From contig JABWBL010000228.1 of the NCBI GenBank assembly GCA_013360535.1, positions 1 through 6,055 on the forward strand: a stretch of DNA of 6,055 bases. Direction: 5' to 3'. Position 1 is the first letter of the stretch. Each line of letters opens with the position of its first letter. Positions 5,845 through 6,055 of the stretch are shown in pieces. This stretch comes from Planctomycetaceae bacterium (GTDB taxonomy: Bacteria > Planctomycetota > UBA1135 > GCA-002686595). The notes beneath the pieces were generated by a model. The model saw only the letters and a list, made by a program, of their open reading frames with translations. It was not told the origin of the DNA and did no database searches. The position numbers and the translations under genes are program-made.

Positions 5845-6055
5845 TCAGGGCGCGAACGGGAAGCAGCTTCCAGGCACCTGCGCCGCTGCGGCGCCTCCGC
5901 TCATCCGGCGACGCCAGGCCCGTTCGGCGAGGCCGGCGGGATCGAGCGTGTCGAGCGCGGCTCCACTCGCGGCGTCGAGCGCGATGCCGCGCCGCCAGCG
6001 CGGACCGGGCTCGAGCTTCGCGCCGTCGCCCTCGAGCCACGCTCGCGCCTTCGCG
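5845..6055 (-). CDS. Unidentified protein, C-terminal fragment (5' end outside window)
   Basis: On the minus strand an open frame enters at the window edge (first complete codon 6054-6052) and ends at TGA (complement of 5847-5845), giving 69 residues. The reading starts AKARAWLEGDGAKLEPG, continues through WRRGIALDAASG, LDTLDPAGLAERAW and RRRMSGG, and ends GSCFPFAP. It has a balanced, acidic-and-basic composition, and most codons end in G or C, like real genes here. The overlapping minus-strand frame at 5816-6040 is instead almost pure Arg/Ala/Ser and looks like a shadow. I do not recognise the family. No signal peptide, catalytic motif or membrane segment can be judged from this piece. It is convergent with vgrG and may lie outside the T6SS operon, or may be a linked effector, immunity or accessory gene. 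The rest of the gene is needed to tell. Confidence 0.55.
   Translation of the reverse strand, partial: AKARAWLEGDGAKLEPGPRWRRGIALDAASGAALDTLDPAGLAERAWRRRMSGGAAAAQVPGSCFPFAP

Noticed and set aside
5816..6040. A 74-residue minus-strand frame at the right edge.
   Set aside because: It is almost entirely Arg, Ala and Ser. The overlapping minus-strand frame ending at 5845 has a far more protein-like composition.

Overview
The window is part of a type VI secretion system (T6SS) gene cluster from a high-GC, Gram-negative (diderm) bacterium. Four T6SS genes lie head to tail on the + strand: the 3' end of tssG (baseplate), a complete tssH/clpV (sheath-recycling AAA+ ATPase), hcp/tssD (inner tube) and vgrG/tssI (spike). 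After vgrG, the last ~210 bases hold what looks like the C-terminal end of an unidentified gene on the minus strand, convergent with the cluster. The genome cannot be named from this window. High GC, strong preference for codons ending in G or C, a TTG start and weak Shine-Dalgarno use would fit several high-GC diderm groups (for example Planctomycetota, Myxococcota or Proteobacteria). That is inference only.

Layout: tssG (to 350) and tssH (389-3058) are 38 bases apart. An 81-base, G-poor leader separates tssH from hcp (3140-3610). A 128-base gap with GC-rich inverted repeats separates hcp from vgrG (3739-5784). A 60-base convergent gap then leads to the minus-strand partial gene (5845-6055). 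No stretch over 300 bases lacks a gene. No tRNA, rRNA, CRISPR array, IS element or recognisable sigma-70 promoter was seen.

How the genes work together: TssG helps form the baseplate wedge on which the contractile tail is built. Hcp hexamers stack into the tube inside the sheath, with a VgrG trimer at the tip. Contraction drives Hcp and VgrG out of the cell, and ClpV then disassembles the contracted sheath so its subunits can be reused. Gene order and spacing suggest one transcription unit. The hcp-flanking leader and gap are the likely places where the needed Hcp excess over VgrG and ClpV is set.

The protein-coding content is canonical T6SS, and I found no evidence of an undescribed system. 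The points most worth a second look are two competing 9-bp stems between hcp and vgrG, the Shine-Dalgarno-less G-poor hcp leader, and the unidentified minus-strand gene facing vgrG.
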